From contig NZ_JAOQNS010000008.1 of the NCBI RefSeq assembly GCF_025961475.1, forward strand, positions 124,001 through 188,000: a stretch of DNA of 64,000 nt, written 5' to 3'. The notes under the pieces were generated by a model. It ran no database searches. It was not told where the DNA came from and worked only from the letters and a program-made list of their open reading frames with translations. This DNA is from Rhodobium gokarnense. GTDB lineage: Bacteria > Pseudomonadota > Alphaproteobacteria > Rhizobiales > Rhodobiaceae. Position numbers and translations under genes: made by a program. Positions 8,971-19,107 of this stretch are shown here, in pieces; the first letter of the stretch is position 1; each line of letters opens with the position of its first letter.

Positions 8971-9037
8971 GAGGTCGCAACGATTGAGAAGTTTTGTCTA
9001 GAGCATCCCGCGTGAGGCACCTATCACCGGAGACGAT

Positions 9038-9784
9038 CTAGATGCGGACCGCCATTCGACCGGTGTAGTCGATCCAATGGAACAGCGGCGGGATCGGCGC
9101 ATCGGGGAATTGCGCATCGCTTCGCGAAAAGTATTCGTCGACGGCGCGGCGGGCCCCCTGCCAATGACCATAGTCGTCGACGATCAACACTCCTTGCCGG
9201 GTCAGCCGCGGATACAATATCTCCAGTTCGGTCAAGGTGCTGCGATAAAAATCCGTATCCAGGCGAAGAAGGGATATCTCACCCGTCTCCGTTCCGGGAA
9301 GCGTATCGCCCACATCGCCCTTGATGAATTTCACGAGATCGGGATTGTAGCCGGTCTTTGCCACATTTTCGCGCACGACATCTATCGATGCCATCGCCCA
9401 GACAAGCGAGTCTTCCCGGTTACCGGCATCCTTTTCCATCAATGCCCCCGCATCGTGGCCTTGCCAGTCCATGTCTTCCGGTGTCGGCGGCGTCATTCCG
9501 TCGAACGTATCGAAGAGGAAGAACTCCCGATCTCCCGCACCGAGGAGGTCCAGGGTCGCCATGGCGATCATCGCCGATCCGCCTTGCCAAACGCCGCATT
9601 CGACGAACGCGCCAGGCAGCCGGCGCTCGACAATATAGCGGCAGGCGCGGAAAAGGGCGTGGCCGCGCTCAAACGATGTCATCGTATGCGGCTTGGCCAT
9701 CTCCCAGATCGGCAGAAAACCGGCGTCCTCGGACGCTTCGAATTTCCTGCGCAGATCGGCTGTCAGTTCTCCGCGTCCAATCAC
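9038..9784 (-). CDS. TylF/MycF-type O-methyltransferase
   Basis: This 248-residue SAM- and metal-dependent methyltransferase is of the macrocin O-methyltransferase family. Signatures are FVECGVWQGGSA (SAM-binding motif I), FLFDTFDGM, LLRLDTDFYRST with the metal-binding aspartate, and GVLIVDDYGHW followed by GARRAVDEYF. The family methylates sugar hydroxyls on antibiotics and in surface glycans. GTG at 9784 is preceded by AGGAG six bases upstream, which decides the start. It is the promoter-proximal gene of the leftward half of the glycan cluster (methyltransferase, sulfotransferase, small ORF, GT-D-like). A sugar methyl ether is the probable product; the substrate is unknown. Confidence 0.9.
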   Translation of the reverse strand: MIGRGELTADLRRKFEASEDAGFLPIWEMAKPHTMTSFERGHALFRACRYIVERRLPGAFVECGVWQGGSAMIAMATLDLLGAGDREFFLFDTFDGMTPPTPEDMDWQGHDAGALMEKDAGNREDSLVWAMASIDVVRENVAKTGYNPDLVKFIKGDVGDTLPGTETGEISLLRLDTDFYRSTLTELEILYPRLTRQGVLIVDDYGHWQGARRAVDEYFSRSDAQFPDAPIPPLFHWIDYTGRMAVRI

Positions 9785-10112
9785 GGTCTGCTCCTGGCAT
9801 AGTCGTTTGTGGGTTGTTTAGTAGGAACCTGATTGAACCGCAATCACAACGGCATTGACACCGTCCGAGCACCCTGGCGTTTGCGACTATGCCGGCGGGA
9901 ATTGGGTCGCATCGAGCAAAAGAACAATCCGCGTCAGCCCGCGGAGCCGCGAACGACGTGAGCTGGCGTGGGCGATACTATCGGAGAAAGGGTGGACGCA
10001 ACTGGAACGACTTCGAGCCCATCGGGCTCGCAAGCCCGAACGGGCGCGCCGGTCGGTCAGACCGTCCCATCGGAGTCGTGAGCGAAAGCGAACTGGCGTG
10101 AGATTTGAGAAA
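9785..10112. repeat. Intergenic region with degenerate copies of the 3'-end repeat family
   Basis: The 328 bp between the methyltransferase start and tRNA-Ala have no convincing gene. They hold one degenerate near-full copy of the 97-bp repeat family at about 10012-10108, recognised by CGAGCCCATCGGGCTCGC and by GTGAGCGAAAGCGAACTGG, and a partial copy at about 9930-9973. In the direction of tRNA-Ala transcription the full copy begins right after the CCA end. The remainder should include the promoter of the leftward glycan genes, but no clear -35/-10 pair is recognised. Confidence 0.65.
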
Positions 10113-10188
10113 TGGTGGAGCCGAGGGGAATCGAACCCCTGACCTCTGCAGTGCGATTGCAGCGCTCTCCCATCTGAGCTACGGCCCC
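10113..10188 (-). tRNA. tRNA-Ala (anticodon CGC)
   Basis: Read on the minus strand the 76 bases fold as a full cloverleaf. The acceptor stem is GGGGCCG paired with CGGCTCC (one G-U pair). The D arm has GCTCAGATGGGAGAGC. The anticodon stem is CTGCA/TGCAG around the loop ATCGCAC, giving anticodon CGC for the alanine codon GCG. The T arm is built on GGGTTCGATTCCC. The CCA end is encoded. The codon read is one of the commonest expected in this GC-rich genome. A copy of the 3'-end repeat family follows the gene. Confidence 0.97.
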
Positions 10189-10357
10189 GGAATGTCGGCC
10201 ATTTAGAGTCCGGCCCCGGAACCTGTCAAGCGCAATGCGGCGGACCGTCCCGTTTTCGCGCGGCAATTTGCGGGTGCCGCGGTCTTGCGGGGCGACGCCC
10301 GCACCGCTACATCTTGCCGAAATCGATGCAACGTCCCAAAGCGAGCGGATCCGCTTC

Positions 10358-10651
10358 ATGTGCTCTGTCACCCAATTGCTGCTGGTTATCCTCAACCTGA
10401 TGATCTGGATCGTGGTCGCCAGCGCGATCTTCTCCTGGCTCTACGCCTTCAACGTGGTCAATCCGCGCAACCAGTTCATCGCCATGATCGGCAATGCGCT
10501 CTACCAGTTGACGGAGCCGCTCTACCGGCCGATCCGCCGCTTCCTGCCCGATCTCGGCGGCCTCGACCTGTCACCGGTGATCGTGCTCCTGATCATCTTT
10601 TTCCTCGACATGCTGATCCGCAACAACCTGGTGCCGATGTTCTGCTTCTGA
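10358..10651 (+). CDS. YggT family membrane protein
   Basis: This 97-residue integral membrane protein has two hydrophobic helices: [19 protein letters not shown] near residues 7-27, and [14 protein letters not shown] near 73-87. Between them is the family signature around [19 protein letters not shown]. YggT proteins are linked to cell division or envelope homeostasis in other bacteria, and the biochemical role is not settled. The ATG at 10358 gives the usual family length; the longer open frame upstream has no family sequence. The next gene (DUF167) starts 9 bp downstream, a pairing seen in many proteobacteria. Confidence 0.9.
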   Translation: MCSVTQLLLVILNLMIWIVVASAIFSWLYAFNVVNPRNQFIAMIGNALYQLTEPLYRPIRRFLPDLGGLDLSPVIVLLIIFFLDMLIRNNLVPMFCF

Positions 10652-10660
10652 CCGGCGTCG

Positions 10661-10990
10661 ATGGCGGACCTTGACGGAATAGCGGAGATCGGGCCGGACG
10701 CCCTGACTTTGACGGTCCGGCTGACGCCGAAGGCGTCGAAAGACGGCATCGACGGCATCAAGGCGCTCTCCGACGGCCGCTCTGTGCTGGCGGCCAGGGT
10801 CCGGGCGGTGCCGGAAAAGGGGGCGGCCAATGCGGCGCTGGAAAAGCTTCTCGCCAAGACCCTCGGCGTCGGCAAGAGCCAAGCGACGGTCGTTTCCGGG
10901 GCAACGTCGCGGCTGAAGACGGTCAGGATCGCGGGTGACGGCGCGGCACTCGCATCGGCGCTGCAAATGGCGCTCGGCGACACCGCCTAA
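10661..10990 (+). CDS. DUF167 (YggU) family protein
   Basis: This 109-residue protein has the DUF167 pattern: LTVRLTPKASKDGIDG near the start, LAARVRAVPEKGAANAALEKLLAKTLG in pieces through the middle, and a VVSGATSRLKTVRI strand near residues 77-90. The fold is a small alpha/beta domain; the function is unknown. It sits between yggT and folD on the same strand with short gaps, so it is probably co-transcribed with them. Confidence 0.9.
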   Translation: MADLDGIAEIGPDALTLTVRLTPKASKDGIDGIKALSDGRSVLAARVRAVPEKGAANAALEKLLAKTLGVGKSQATVVSGATSRLKTVRIAGDGAALASALQMALGDTA

Positions 10991-11032
10991 GTGCGGCCAG
11001 CGCCGGAAAATGCTTTCAAGGGGAGTGGGGCC

Positions 11033-11926
11033 ATGACGGCGACGATCATCGACGGAAAGGCACGGGCGGCGGCCCTTCGCGAGGACGTGGCGGCGGAGGT
11101 CGCGACCCTGAAGCGCGACCACGACGTGACACCCGGCCTCGCCGTGGTGCTGGTCGGCGAGGACCCGGCCTCCAAGGTCTATGTGGCCAATAAGGCCAAG
11201 CAGACGGTGGCAGCCGGCATGGTCTCCTTCGAGCACAAGCTGCCGGAAGAGACTTCGGAGGCGGCGCTCTTGGAACTCGTTGCCCATCTCAACGCCGATC
11301 CGGACGTCGACGGCATCCTCGTCCAGATGCCGCTGCCCAAGCACATCGATACGGACCGCGTCGTCGAGGCCATTGATCCGGCCAAGGATGTCGACGGCCT
11401 CCACCCGATGAACGCCGGCAGGATCGTCCTCGGCCGGCCGGGCCTCGTCCCCTGCACACCGCGCGGCTGTGTGATCCTGGCCAAGGAGGCCATCGGCGAC
11501 CTCACCGGCAAGCACGCCGTCGTCGTCGGCCGTTCCATCCTCGTCGGCAAGCCGGTCTCGCTCCTGCTGCAAAACGAGAACTGCACGGTCTCCATGGCCC
11601 ACAGCCGCACCGTCGACCTGCCGTCGCTGTGCCGCCAGGCGGACATCCTCGTTGCCGCCGTCGGCCGGACGGAAATGATCCGGGGCGACTGGGTGAAGCC
11701 GGGCGCCTGCGTCATCGACGTCGGCATCAACCGCATCCCCGCACCGGAAAGGGGCGAGGGCAAGACCCGCCTCGTCGGCGACGTCGCGTTCGAGGAGGCG
11801 TCGAAGGTCGCCGGCGCGATCACCCCGGTGCCGGGAGGCGTCGGCCCGATGACCATCGCCTGCCTCCTCGCCAACACGGTAACCGCCGCGCGCCTCAGGC
11901 GCGGATTGCCCGCCGTGGATTTGTAG
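11033..11926 (+). CDS. folD: Bifunctional methylenetetrahydrofolate dehydrogenase / methenyl-THF cyclohydrolase
   Basis: This 297-residue enzyme interconverts 5,10-methylene-THF, methenyl-THF and 10-formyl-THF in one-carbon metabolism, using NADP. It shows [10 protein letters not shown] with the catalytic lysine, [11 protein letters not shown], the PCTPRG turn and [11 protein letters not shown] of the Rossmann part, and ends with [15 protein letters not shown] 11033 has AAGGGGAG upstream and fits the family; the frame is open to a GTG at 10991, which is less likely. It supplies formyl-THF that purH, also in this window, uses. The 97-bp repeat array begins 38 bp after the stop. Confidence 0.97.
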   Translation: MTATIIDGKARAAALREDVAAEVATLKRDHDVTPGLAVVLVGEDPASKVYVANKAKQTVAAGMVSFEHKLPEETSEAALLELVAHLNADPDVDGILVQMPLPKHIDTDRVVEAIDPAKDVDGLHPMNAGRIVLGRPGLVPCTPRGCVILAKEAIGDLTGKHAVVVGRSILVGKPVSLLLQNENCTVSMAHSRTVDLPSLCRQADILVAAVGRTEMIRGDWVKPGACVIDVGINRIPAPERGEGKTRLVGDVAFEEASKVAGAITPVPGGVGPMTIACLLANTVTAARLRRGLPAVDL

Positions 11927-11964
11927 AAGGCCCCGCACGCAAAATATTTGCGCGATTGTAGACG

Positions 11965-12253
11965 ATCGAGCCCGACCGGCTCGCAAGGCCGAACGGCCGC
12001 CGGCGCCTATGCGCCGCCCCCGTGGAGCCGCGAGCGATAGCGAGCCTGGCGTGAGCGACAAATCGAGCCCAATGGGCTCGCAAGGCCGAATGGCCGCCGG
12101 CGCCTGTGCGCCGCCCCGTCGGAGGCGCGAGCGACAGCGAGCCTGGCGGGAGCGACAAATCGAGCCCAACGGGCTCGCAAGGCCGAAGGCCGCCGGCGCT
12201 GATGCGCCGCCCCGTCGGAGGCGCGAGCGACAGCGAGCCTGCCGCGAGACAAA
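11965..12253. repeat. Three tandem copies of a 97-bp palindrome-rich repeat
   Basis: Three copies begin at 11965, 12062 and 12159, giving an exact 97-bp period, and each opens with ATCGAGCCC. Inside each unit are short inverted repeats: GAGCCC-AAC-GGGCTC, a GGCCGAA(C)GGCC segment and GGCGCC-TAT-GCGCC, then a GCGAGCGACAGCGAGCCTGG stretch and a GACAA end. Copies 2 and 3 are closest to each other; copy 1 and the end of copy 3 differ at scattered bases. The array fills the gap between the converging folD and DUF1674 genes. The last unit ends a few bases before the DUF1674 stop. There are no unique spacers, so it is not a CRISPR array. Confidence 0.9.
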
Positions 12254-12259
12254 AAAACT

Positions 12260-12499
12260 TCAGAAATCCACCGCGATGCCTTTTTTCTCCCAGTCGCCGT
12301 AGCGGACCGGTTCGAGCCCCTTGCGCCGGCCGCCGATTTCCTTGGGCTGCGGTTCGGCGGCATCGGCGAGGCGCCGCCGTTCGTCGGCCTCGGCAAGCGC
12401 TCGCTGCGCGGCCGGCGAGAGCGTCGCGCGGCGGGCCTTCTCCGCCTCCGAGAGCTCCAGCCCGGTCCCTTCGACGCCCTTTTCCCCGCCGTCCGCCAT
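12260..12499 (-). CDS. DUF1674 protein, succinate dehydrogenase assembly factor 4 family
   Basis: A 79-residue protein whose last 27 residues match DUF1674: [19 protein letters not shown], then KGIAVDF at the very end. The mitochondrial relative SDHAF4 helps insert the flavoprotein subunit into succinate dehydrogenase, so a role in complex II assembly is likely; that is family knowledge. The ATG at 12499 is chosen over one at 12583 because GGAGA lies seven bases upstream. The N-terminal part ([21 protein letters not shown]) is charged and helical. The gene is transcribed towards folD and its stop is directly followed by the 97-bp repeats. htpX is divergent. Confidence 0.88.
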   Translation of the reverse strand: MADGGEKGVEGTGLELSEAEKARRATLSPAAQRALAEADERRRLADAAEPQPKEIGGRRKGLEPVRYGDWEKKGIAVDF

Positions 12500-12553
12500 C
12501 ACCAAATCTCCGCTGAACGCTGCACCCTGCCAGAAGGTCCCCGACTGCGGCGC

Positions 12554-12586
12554 CTTGCAGCGGGCCACCGCCGAACCCATCATATA
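12554..12586 (+). promoter_or_regulatory. Possible RpoH-type heat-shock promoter of htpX
   Basis: CTTGCA at 12554-12559 is followed after 17 bases by CCATCATATA at 12577-12586, about 80 bp before the htpX start. This is similar to the alphaproteobacterial sigma-32 pattern CTTGAA ... CCATAT. htpX is a heat-shock gene in many proteobacteria. The match is by eye and short. Confidence 0.3.
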
Positions 12587-12664
12587 CTATGGCACGGGCG
12601 TCACAGGGCAAATCCCTGTGCGGGTTCGTGCCTTTGTGTGACGTTGCTGGAGACGAACGACGCG

Positions 12665-13690
12665 ATGAACTATTTCCGCACGGCCCTTCTGCTTGCCGCC
12701 ATGACGGCGCTGTTCATGGGGCTCGGCTATCTGATCGGCGGCGCGACCGGCATGACGATCGCCTTCGTCGTCGCGGCGGCAATGAACGTGTTCAGCTACT
12801 GGAACGCGGACAAGCTCGTCCTCAGGATGCACAACGCTATGGAGGTCGACGCGCATTCCGAGCCGCGCTTCTACAATCTCGTTGCCCGGCTCGCCCAGAA
12901 TGCCGGTCTGCCGATGCCACGGGTCTTCATCATCGAGGAGGCCCAGCCGAACGCCTTCGCCACCGGCCGCAACCCGGAAAACGCCGCCGTCGCGGCCACG
13001 CGCGGCCTGTTGCAGTCGCTGAGCGAGGAGGAAATCGCCGGCGTCATGGCGCACGAACTCGCCCACGTGAAGAACCACGACACGCTGATCATGACGATCA
13101 CGGCGACGATCGCCGGCGCCATCTCCATGCTCGCCAATTTCGCGCTGTTCTTCGGCGGCAACCGCAACAACAACCCGCTCGGCATCATCGGCGTCATCGC
13201 CGCCATGATCGTCGCGCCGCTCGCCGCCATGCTGGTGCAGATGGCGATCAGCCGCACACGGGAATACGCCGCCGACAAGGCCGGCGCGGAGATCTGCGGC
13301 CAGCCCCTGTGGCTCGCCTCGGCGCTCGGCAAGATCGCCGGCGGCGCGGCCCACATCCCCAACCGCAATGCGGAGGACAATCCGGCGACCGCCCACATGT
13401 TCATCATCAATCCGCTGTCGGGCCAGAACATGGACAATCTGTTCTCCACCCACCCGGCAACGGAAAACCGCATCGCCGCGCTTCAGGAAATGGCGCGCGG
13501 CGCGCCGCCCTGGCGGCCGATGCCGTCCTCGCGTGCGGACCGACCCGAGGCGTCCGGCGGCCCCGCGCCGACGAACGGATCCGCTTCGGGTCCGTGGGGC
13601 GGCAGCGGCCCGTCGCGGCCACGCGGCAACGCAAACAGCACACCGGGGCGGCCGCCCCGCACGGGCCGGCGCCGCGGGCCCTGGGGGTGA
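12665..13690 (+). CDS. htpX: Membrane zinc metalloprotease HtpX
   Basis: This 341-residue M48 family protease of inner-membrane quality control has two N-terminal hydrophobic helices (residues about 6-45) and two more around residues 145-200. The zinc site is HELAH in [12 protein letters not shown], with the third ligand in [10 protein letters not shown]. The last about 55 residues are a Pro/Gly/Arg-rich tail ([19 protein letters not shown]) longer than in E. coli HtpX. ATG 12665 begins the family-typical MNYFRTA; an upstream GTG at 12638 is in frame but less likely. The stop overlaps the rsmB start by 4 bp (GTGA), so the two are coupled. Confidence 0.95.
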   Translation: MNYFRTALLLAAMTALFMGLGYLIGGATGMTIAFVVAAAMNVFSYWNADKLVLRMHNAMEVDAHSEPRFYNLVARLAQNAGLPMPRVFIIEEAQPNAFATGRNPENAAVAATRGLLQSLSEEEIAGVMAHELAHVKNHDTLIMTITATIAGAISMLANFALFFGGNRNNNPLGIIGVIAAMIVAPLAAMLVQMAISRTREYAADKAGAEICGQPLWLASALGKIAGGAAHIPNRNAEDNPATAHMFIINPLSGQNMDNLFSTHPATENRIAALQEMARGAPPWRPMPSSRADRPEASGGPAPTNGSASGPWGGSGPSRPRGNANSTPGRPPRTGRRRGPWG

Positions 13691-15033
13691 GTTCCAAACG
13701 CTCACAATCGGCCGACCTTGCCCAGGCGGGACTTGCTGCCCGCCGCGTTGCCGTCGATATCCTGGAATCCGTGACCGATCGCGGACGGCGTCTGGAAGAT
13801 GTCCTTGAGAGCGCCCTCAACGCGGGTGCCGCGAGCGCCCTCATCGCCAAGGACAGGGCGCTGGTCCGCGCCATCGTCGGCACCGCGCTCCGCCGCAAGG
13901 GCCAGATAACGGATGCCCTCGGAAGGCTGATGAAATCGCGGCCGCCGGCAAAGGCCCATCGCCTCGACCACATCCTTGCCGTCGGCGCCGCCCAGATCCT
14001 CTTCATGGACGTGCCGGACCATGCCGCCGTCTCCCTTGCGGTGACGCAGGCCGTCGCCGAGCCGCGCCTGCGCCCCTTCAAGAACCTCGTCAACGGCGTG
14101 CTTCGCAATCTCGGCCGCCAGCGCGACGCCATCCTTTCCGGCCAGGACGCCGAAAGGCTCAACACGCCGGACTGGCTGTGGCAGCGCTGGGAAAAGGCCT
14201 ACGGCCCGGAAAACGCCCGCCGATTCGCCGCCATGCACGCCCTGGAGCCGAGCCTCGACATCACGGTGCGGAGCGATCCCGGTGGCTGGGCAGAGCGCCT
14301 CGGCGCCGCGGTCCTGCCGACCGGGTCCCTGCGGCTCATACCCTCCGGCCCCATCGACCGGCTGGACGGTTTTGCCGAAGGCGCCTGGTGGGTGCAGGAC
14401 GCCGCCGCGGCCCTGCCGGCCCGGCTGCTCGGCGACATCGCGGGCAAGCGCGTCGCCGACCTTTGCGCCGCCCCCGGCGGCAAGACCGCCCAGCTCGCCG
14501 CTGCCGGCGCCAATGTCACTGCCGTCGACATTTCCGCCGCGCGCCTCAAACGCGTTGAAGAAAATCTCGCCCGGCTCGGCCTTGGCGCGGAAATCGTCGC
14601 CGCAGACCTGACGGACTGGACGCCCGAAGCACCCTTCGATGCGATTCTGCTCGACGCGCCCTGTTCGGCGACCGGCACGGTGCGCCGCCATCCGGACCTT
14701 CCCTGGCGCCGCTCCGGCACCGAGATCGAATCACTTGCCGCCCTGCAGGCTGAGATGCTGCGGCAGGCGCTTTCCTGGCTGAAGCCCGGCGGCGAGATCG
14801 TCTATTGCACCTGCTCGCTGGAGCCGGAGGAGGGCGAGGCGCAGGTCGCGCGCGCCTTGCAGGAGATGCCCGGCCTTGAGCGCCGCCCGATCGAAGCAGG
14901 CGAAATCGGTGGCCTTGCCGACCTCGTCACCGCAGACGGCGACCTGCGCACCCTGCCGTGCCACCTTTCCTCGGCCGAGGCCCGCCTTTCCGGCCTCGAT
15001 GGTTTTTTTGCCGCGCGACTCCGGCGGCCCTGA
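13687..15033 (+). CDS. rsmB: 16S rRNA (cytosine-C5) methyltransferase, RsmB/Fmu family
   Basis: A 448-residue RNA m5C methyltransferase. The first about 140 residues are a NusB-like RNA-binding domain ([28 protein letters not shown]). The rest is the catalytic domain: [13 protein letters not shown] for SAM binding, [16 protein letters not shown] with the motif IV Pro-Cys, and [12 protein letters not shown] with the motif VI nucleophile cysteine. The start is the GTG at 13687 that overlaps the htpX stop; no ATG occurs until far inside the NusB domain. It belongs to the common rhizobial run htpX-rsmB-heparinase-purH. Confidence 0.93.
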   Translation: MSSKRSQSADLAQAGLAARRVAVDILESVTDRGRRLEDVLESALNAGAASALIAKDRALVRAIVGTALRRKGQITDALGRLMKSRPPAKAHRLDHILAVGAAQILFMDVPDHAAVSLAVTQAVAEPRLRPFKNLVNGVLRNLGRQRDAILSGQDAERLNTPDWLWQRWEKAYGPENARRFAAMHALEPSLDITVRSDPGGWAERLGAAVLPTGSLRLIPSGPIDRLDGFAEGAWWVQDAAAALPARLLGDIAGKRVADLCAAPGGKTAQLAAAGANVTAVDISAARLKRVEENLARLGLGAEIVAADLTDWTPEAPFDAILLDAPCSATGTVRRHPDLPWRRSGTEIESLAALQAEMLRQALSWLKPGGEIVYCTCSLEPEEGEAQVARALQEMPGLERRPIEAGEIGGLADLVTADGDLRTLPCHLSSAEARLSGLDGFFAARLRRP

Positions 15034-15170
15034 TTTTCCGGATTGCAAAGTCGGATAAATATCAACGATCTCGTAACCTTAATGATTGATTATGACGGGA
15101 CGGAAGGTGTGCTCGGACCGCCCGGATCAGCCGCACCGCCAGGAAATAGAGGAAAAGGCAAACTGACCCG

Positions 15171-16949
15171 ATGGTAGCGCGCGTCCTGTCCGAGCAGCTA
15201 CAGATCTGGCGGCTCGTACTCAGCCATATCTCACGCCATGCCATGGGCTGGATGCGCGCCGGCCTTGTCGGACGGATTCTGCCCGGCGCGCCGCTGCCCG
15301 ACCGCCTGGTCATCGCGCCCCAGGACATCCGCACCGCTGATCCGATCATCGCCGAGGACATCTATGCCGGTCGCTTCGCCTTCGTCGGCCAGCTCGTGGA
15401 GGTCGGCGGCCAGTCGCCCTTCGAGGTACGGCCGCCGTCTGCCGAATGGGCCCGCGCGCTGCACGAATTCGGCTGGCTGCGCCATTTGCGCGTCTCCGAC
15501 CGGGCGCTGTCGCAGTCGAACGCAAGGGCGCTGATCGAGGACTGGATCCGCCTGACCCCGCGCAAGCACCCGATCGCCTGGGCGCCGGAGGTGGTGGCGC
15601 GCCGCGTCCAGTCCTGGCTCTCCCAGTCGCCGCTGTTCCTGGAAGGCTGCAACCGCACCTTCTACCGCCGCTTCATGCGCTCCCTGCACAAGCAGATCGT
15701 CTACCTGCGCAACATCATCAACGAGGCGCCGGAGGGTATGGCGCGCATGCGCGTCGCCATCGCGCTCGCCGCCGCCTCCGCCTCGGCCTCCGGCTCGTCG
15801 CGCTTCGTGCGCCAGGCCGCGAAGCGCCTCGACTACGAGCTGGACCACCAGATCCTGCCGGATGGCGGCCATATCTCCCGCAGCCCCGGCGCCATCATCG
15901 AGATTCTCGCCGACCTCCTGCCGGTCCGCCAGGCCTTCAACGCCCGCGGCATTGCCCCCTCCCAGGCCATGATGAACGCCATCGACCGGATGATGCCGAT
16001 GCTGCGCTTCTTCTGGCACGGCGACGGCAGCTTCGCGCTCTTCAACGGCATGGGCACGACGCCGACGGACCTCGTCGCCACCATCCTCGCCTATGACGAT
16101 GCCCGCGGCGCACCGCCCAACAACGCCTCCCATTCCGGCTACCAGCGCATCGCCACCGGGCGCACCGTCGTCATCCTCGACACCGGGCCGCCGCCGCCGG
16201 CCGCGGTCAGCCACCGCGCCCATGCCGGGTGCCTGTCCTTCGAGATGAGTTCGGGACGCAACATCGTCGTCGTCAATTGCGGCGCCCCGACAAGGGATCG
16301 CGAGGCCCTGTGGCAGGTGGTGCGCGCCACCGCGGCCCATTCCACCGCCGTTCTCAACGACACCTCGTCCTGCCGGTTCCTCGCCGCCGCCTGGCTGCGC
16401 CGCTGGATCGGCACGCCGATCCTCTCCGGCCCGAAGAAGATCGAGGTCGACCGACGCGAGGACGACGGCGTCATCAGCGTCACCGCCAGCCATGACGGCT
16501 ATGCGCGGCGCTTCAACATCGTCCACGAGCGCGGCCTGTTGATGACCGCCGACGGCGGCCGCATCATCGGCGTCGACCGCTTCCGCACCGTCGGCAAGGG
16601 CCCGCGCCGGGAGGCCGACCAATATGCCATCCGCTTCCACCTGCACCCGACGGTGAAGGCGAGCCGGCTGCGCAGCGGCGACGCCATCCTCATCGTCTGC
16701 CCGGACGGCGAGGCCTGGGAATTCACCGCCCATTCCAGCGAGCCGGGCGATCCGGACGCCGAGCAGCTCGATGCCATGCTGGAGGAGTCCATCTACCTCT
16801 CCGACACCCACGGCCACCGGCGCACCGAGCAGATCGTCGTCTATGGCCGCATCCGCCATGCCCCCACCGTCACCTGGTCGCTGACCCGCCAGGCCGCCGC
16901 CACCGCCGCCCGCGGCCGCTCCTACGGCGAACCCGAACTGCCGCTCTGA
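15171..16949 (+). CDS. Heparinase II/III family protein
   Basis: This 592-residue protein has an N-terminal all-helical toroid-like part ([32 protein letters not shown]) and a C-terminal beta-rich heparinase II/III domain from about residue 320 ([26 protein letters not shown]). Characterised heparinase II/III members are polysaccharide lyases for uronic-acid polymers. This chromosomal rhizobial version between rsmB and purH has no proven substrate. No signal peptide is visible, so export is uncertain. The stretch 15034-15170 before it has no gene. Confidence 0.85.
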   Translation: MVARVLSEQLQIWRLVLSHISRHAMGWMRAGLVGRILPGAPLPDRLVIAPQDIRTADPIIAEDIYAGRFAFVGQLVEVGGQSPFEVRPPSAEWARALHEFGWLRHLRVSDRALSQSNARALIEDWIRLTPRKHPIAWAPEVVARRVQSWLSQSPLFLEGCNRTFYRRFMRSLHKQIVYLRNIINEAPEGMARMRVAIALAAASASASGSSRFVRQAAKRLDYELDHQILPDGGHISRSPGAIIEILADLLPVRQAFNARGIAPSQAMMNAIDRMMPMLRFFWHGDGSFALFNGMGTTPTDLVATILAYDDARGAPPNNASHSGYQRIATGRTVVILDTGPPPPAAVSHRAHAGCLSFEMSSGRNIVVVNCGAPTRDREALWQVVRATAAHSTAVLNDTSSCRFLAAAWLRRWIGTPILSGPKKIEVDRREDDGVISVTASHDGYARRFNIVHERGLLMTADGGRIIGVDRFRTVGKGPRREADQYAIRFHLHPTVKASRLRSGDAILIVCPDGEAWEFTAHSSEPGDPDAEQLDAMLEESIYLSDTHGHRRTEQIVVYGRIRHAPTVTWSLTRQAAATAARGRSYGEPELPL

Positions 16950-17071
16950 GCAGCGACGGCTGCCACCCACCCCACGGATTCCCGGTCACGACCATCCGCC
17001 CGCTGTTCGCGGACGGAATTTCGTGCTATCGCGCGGCCAACCCCTTCCCGATCCCTGAATGGTTGCCCGAC

Positions 17072-18688
17072 ATGTCCGTCACCGTGAAAGCCGTTGAAAC
17101 TCCCGATCACGTCGCCGTAAAGCGCGCGCTCCTGTCCGTCTCCGACAAGGAGGGGCTCGTCGATTTCGCCCGCGCGCTCAGCGAGCGCGGCGTCGAACTC
17201 GTCTCCACCGGCGGCACCCGCAAGGCGATCGCGGACGCCGGCATTGCGGTCGTCGACGTCTCGGAAGTCACCGGCTTTCCGGAGATCATGGACGGACGGG
17301 TCAAGACCCTGCACCCCAAGGTCCATGGCGGGCTTTTGGCCGTGCGTGACGACCCGGAGCATGCCGCGGCCATGGAGGAGCACGGTATTTCCGGCTTCGA
17401 TATCGTCGCCATCAACCTCTACCCGTTCGAGAAGACGGTTGCCGGCGGTGCCGATGCGGCGACCGCGATCGAGAACATCGACATCGGCGGGCCGGCGATG
17501 ATCCGCGCCGCCGCCAAGAACCACGCCTATGTCGCCGTCCTCACCGACCCGGCCGACTACGCGGACCTGCTCGCGGGCCTGGAAGAGACCGGCGGCGCCA
17601 CCACCAAGGCGCTGCGCACCCGGCTGGCGGCGAAGGCCTTCCAGCGGACGGCCGCCTATGACGCGGCGATCTCCGGCTGGTTCGCCGGCCATCTGGAAGA
17701 CACCGCCCCGGACCGGCGCATCTTTGCCGGCAGCCTTGCCCAGACCCTTCGCTATGGCGAGAACCCGCACCAGAGCGCCGCTTTCTACCGCACCGGCGAC
17801 GACCGGCCGGGCGTTGCCACCGCACGGCAGCTCCAGGGCAAGGAGCTCTCCTACAACAACATCAACGACACCGACGCCGCCTATGAGCTGGTCGCCGAGT
17901 TCGATCCGGGCCGCACGGCCGCCGTGGCCATCATCAAGCACGCCAACCCGTGCGGTGTCGCCGAGGGCGCGACGCTGCTGGAAGCCTATGAAAAGGCGCT
18001 GCGCTGCGATCCGGTCTCGGCCTTCGGCGGCATCGTCGCCCTCAACCGCACGCTCGACGCCGAGGCGGCCGAAAAGATCGTCGAGATCTTCACCGAGGTG
18101 ATCATCGCGCCGGACGCCACCGACGAGGCCATTGAGATCGTCGCCAGGAAGAAGAACCTGCGCCTGCTTCTCGTCGGCGCCCTGCCGGAGGCTCGTGCCG
18201 AAGGCCTCACCTTCAAATCGGTCGCCGGCGGCATGCTGGTCCAGACCCGCGACAACGCCGTCGTCGACGATCTCGACCTGAAGACGGTGACCAAGCGCGC
18301 GCCGAGCGACCGGGAGCTGTCCGACCTGCGCTTTGCCTTCCGCATCGCCAAGCACGTGAAGTCGAACACCATCGTCTATGTCCGCGACGGCGCCACGGTC
18401 GGCATCGGCGCCGGCCAGATGAGCCGGGTCGATTCGGCCCGCATCGCAGCCCGCAAGGCCGCCGACGCGACCGAAGCGGCGGGCCTCGACGAGCTCCTCA
18501 CCAAGGGCTGCGTCGTCGCCTCCGACGCCTTCTTCCCCTTCGCCGACGGCCTGATGGCCGCGGTCGAGGCGGGCGCGACGGCCGTCGTCCAGCCGGGCGG
18601 CTCCATGCGCGACGACGAGGTGATCAAGGCCGCCGACGACGCCGGCATCGCCATGGTCTTCACGGGCGTCCGCCACTTCCGGCATTAG
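17072..18688 (+). CDS. purH: Bifunctional AICAR formyltransferase / IMP cyclohydrolase
   Basis: This 538-residue enzyme performs the last two steps of IMP synthesis. The N-terminal cyclohydrolase (MGS-like) domain spans residues about 10-200 with [21 protein letters not shown] and [15 protein letters not shown]. The C-terminal formyltransferase has [10 protein letters not shown] and [13 protein letters not shown] with the catalytic Lys-His pair. ATG 17072 fits the family; a TTG three codons upstream is in frame. It uses the 10-formyl-THF made by FolD encoded 6 kb upstream. The length agrees with the usual 525-540 residues. Confidence 0.97.
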   Translation: MSVTVKAVETPDHVAVKRALLSVSDKEGLVDFARALSERGVELVSTGGTRKAIADAGIAVVDVSEVTGFPEIMDGRVKTLHPKVHGGLLAVRDDPEHAAAMEEHGISGFDIVAINLYPFEKTVAGGADAATAIENIDIGGPAMIRAAAKNHAYVAVLTDPADYADLLAGLEETGGATTKALRTRLAAKAFQRTAAYDAAISGWFAGHLEDTAPDRRIFAGSLAQTLRYGENPHQSAAFYRTGDDRPGVATARQLQGKELSYNNINDTDAAYELVAEFDPGRTAAVAIIKHANPCGVAEGATLLEAYEKALRCDPVSAFGGIVALNRTLDAEAAEKIVEIFTEVIIAPDATDEAIEIVARKKNLRLLLVGALPEARAEGLTFKSVAGGMLVQTRDNAVVDDLDLKTVTKRAPSDRELSDLRFAFRIAKHVKSNTIVYVRDGATVGIGAGQMSRVDSARIAARKAADATEAAGLDELLTKGCVVASDAFFPFADGLMAAVEAGATAVVQPGGSMRDDEVIKAADDAGIAMVFTGVRHFRH

Positions 18689-19107
18689 GGCGGGGTGCCG
18701 CGGAAGGCCACGGCAACCTGCTCCGCGTCATTGCCGGGCTTGGTCCGTCAATCCATAGCGCGACGGCGCCATATCGTGCGGATTCTGACCCGCCCAACCA
18801 CCCGCCGTCACCCCCGGCTGCAGCGAAGCGGGGGATCGGAGCCCCTGTCAGCGCGGTATGTCGGGTGTTTGGTGGAATGGATGTGATCCCGGATCGACGC
18901 CGGGAAAGGACCCGTGCGGGCATACCGTGTGGATATGGGCATTGGATCCCGGACTAAATCCGGGATGACGGCTGAATTTTGGGCGAGTGCCCTCCCCGAA
19001 ACCGCCAGGCTTCGCAAGGGCGACTGCCCGCCGGCGCCTATGCGCCGCCCCCGCGGAGCCGCGAGCGAAGCGAGCCTGGCGTGAGCGGCAAAAACCCAGA
19101 GACAAAA
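18689..19107. repeat. Repeat-filled gap between converging purH and Pal-like gene
   Basis: These 419 bp contain no convincing gene. They hold four kinds of palindromic material: a fragment of the double-hairpin element (CATTGCCGGGCTTG at about 18729); CCCCCGGCTGCAGCGAAGCGG at about 18811; hairpins built on ATCCCGG, including the perfect ATCCCGGA-CTAAA-TCCGGGAT at 18946-18966; and one single copy of the 97-bp repeat family at about 19002-19090 with GGCGCC-TAT-GCGCC. In the direction of the Pal-like gene this last copy starts about 18 bp after its stop. Confidence 0.8.

Noticed and set aside
10571-12169. Long minus-strand frame opposite yggT, DUF167 and folD
   Set aside because: Antisense to recognised genes and running through the 97-bp repeats; no domain features.
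11965-12253. CRISPR array
   Set aside because: The 97-bp units are contiguous and similar throughout, with no unique spacers and no cas genes nearby.
15231-16970. Minus-strand frame of 579 codons opposite the heparinase-like gene
   Set aside because: Shadow of a gene with family motifs; low-complexity composition.
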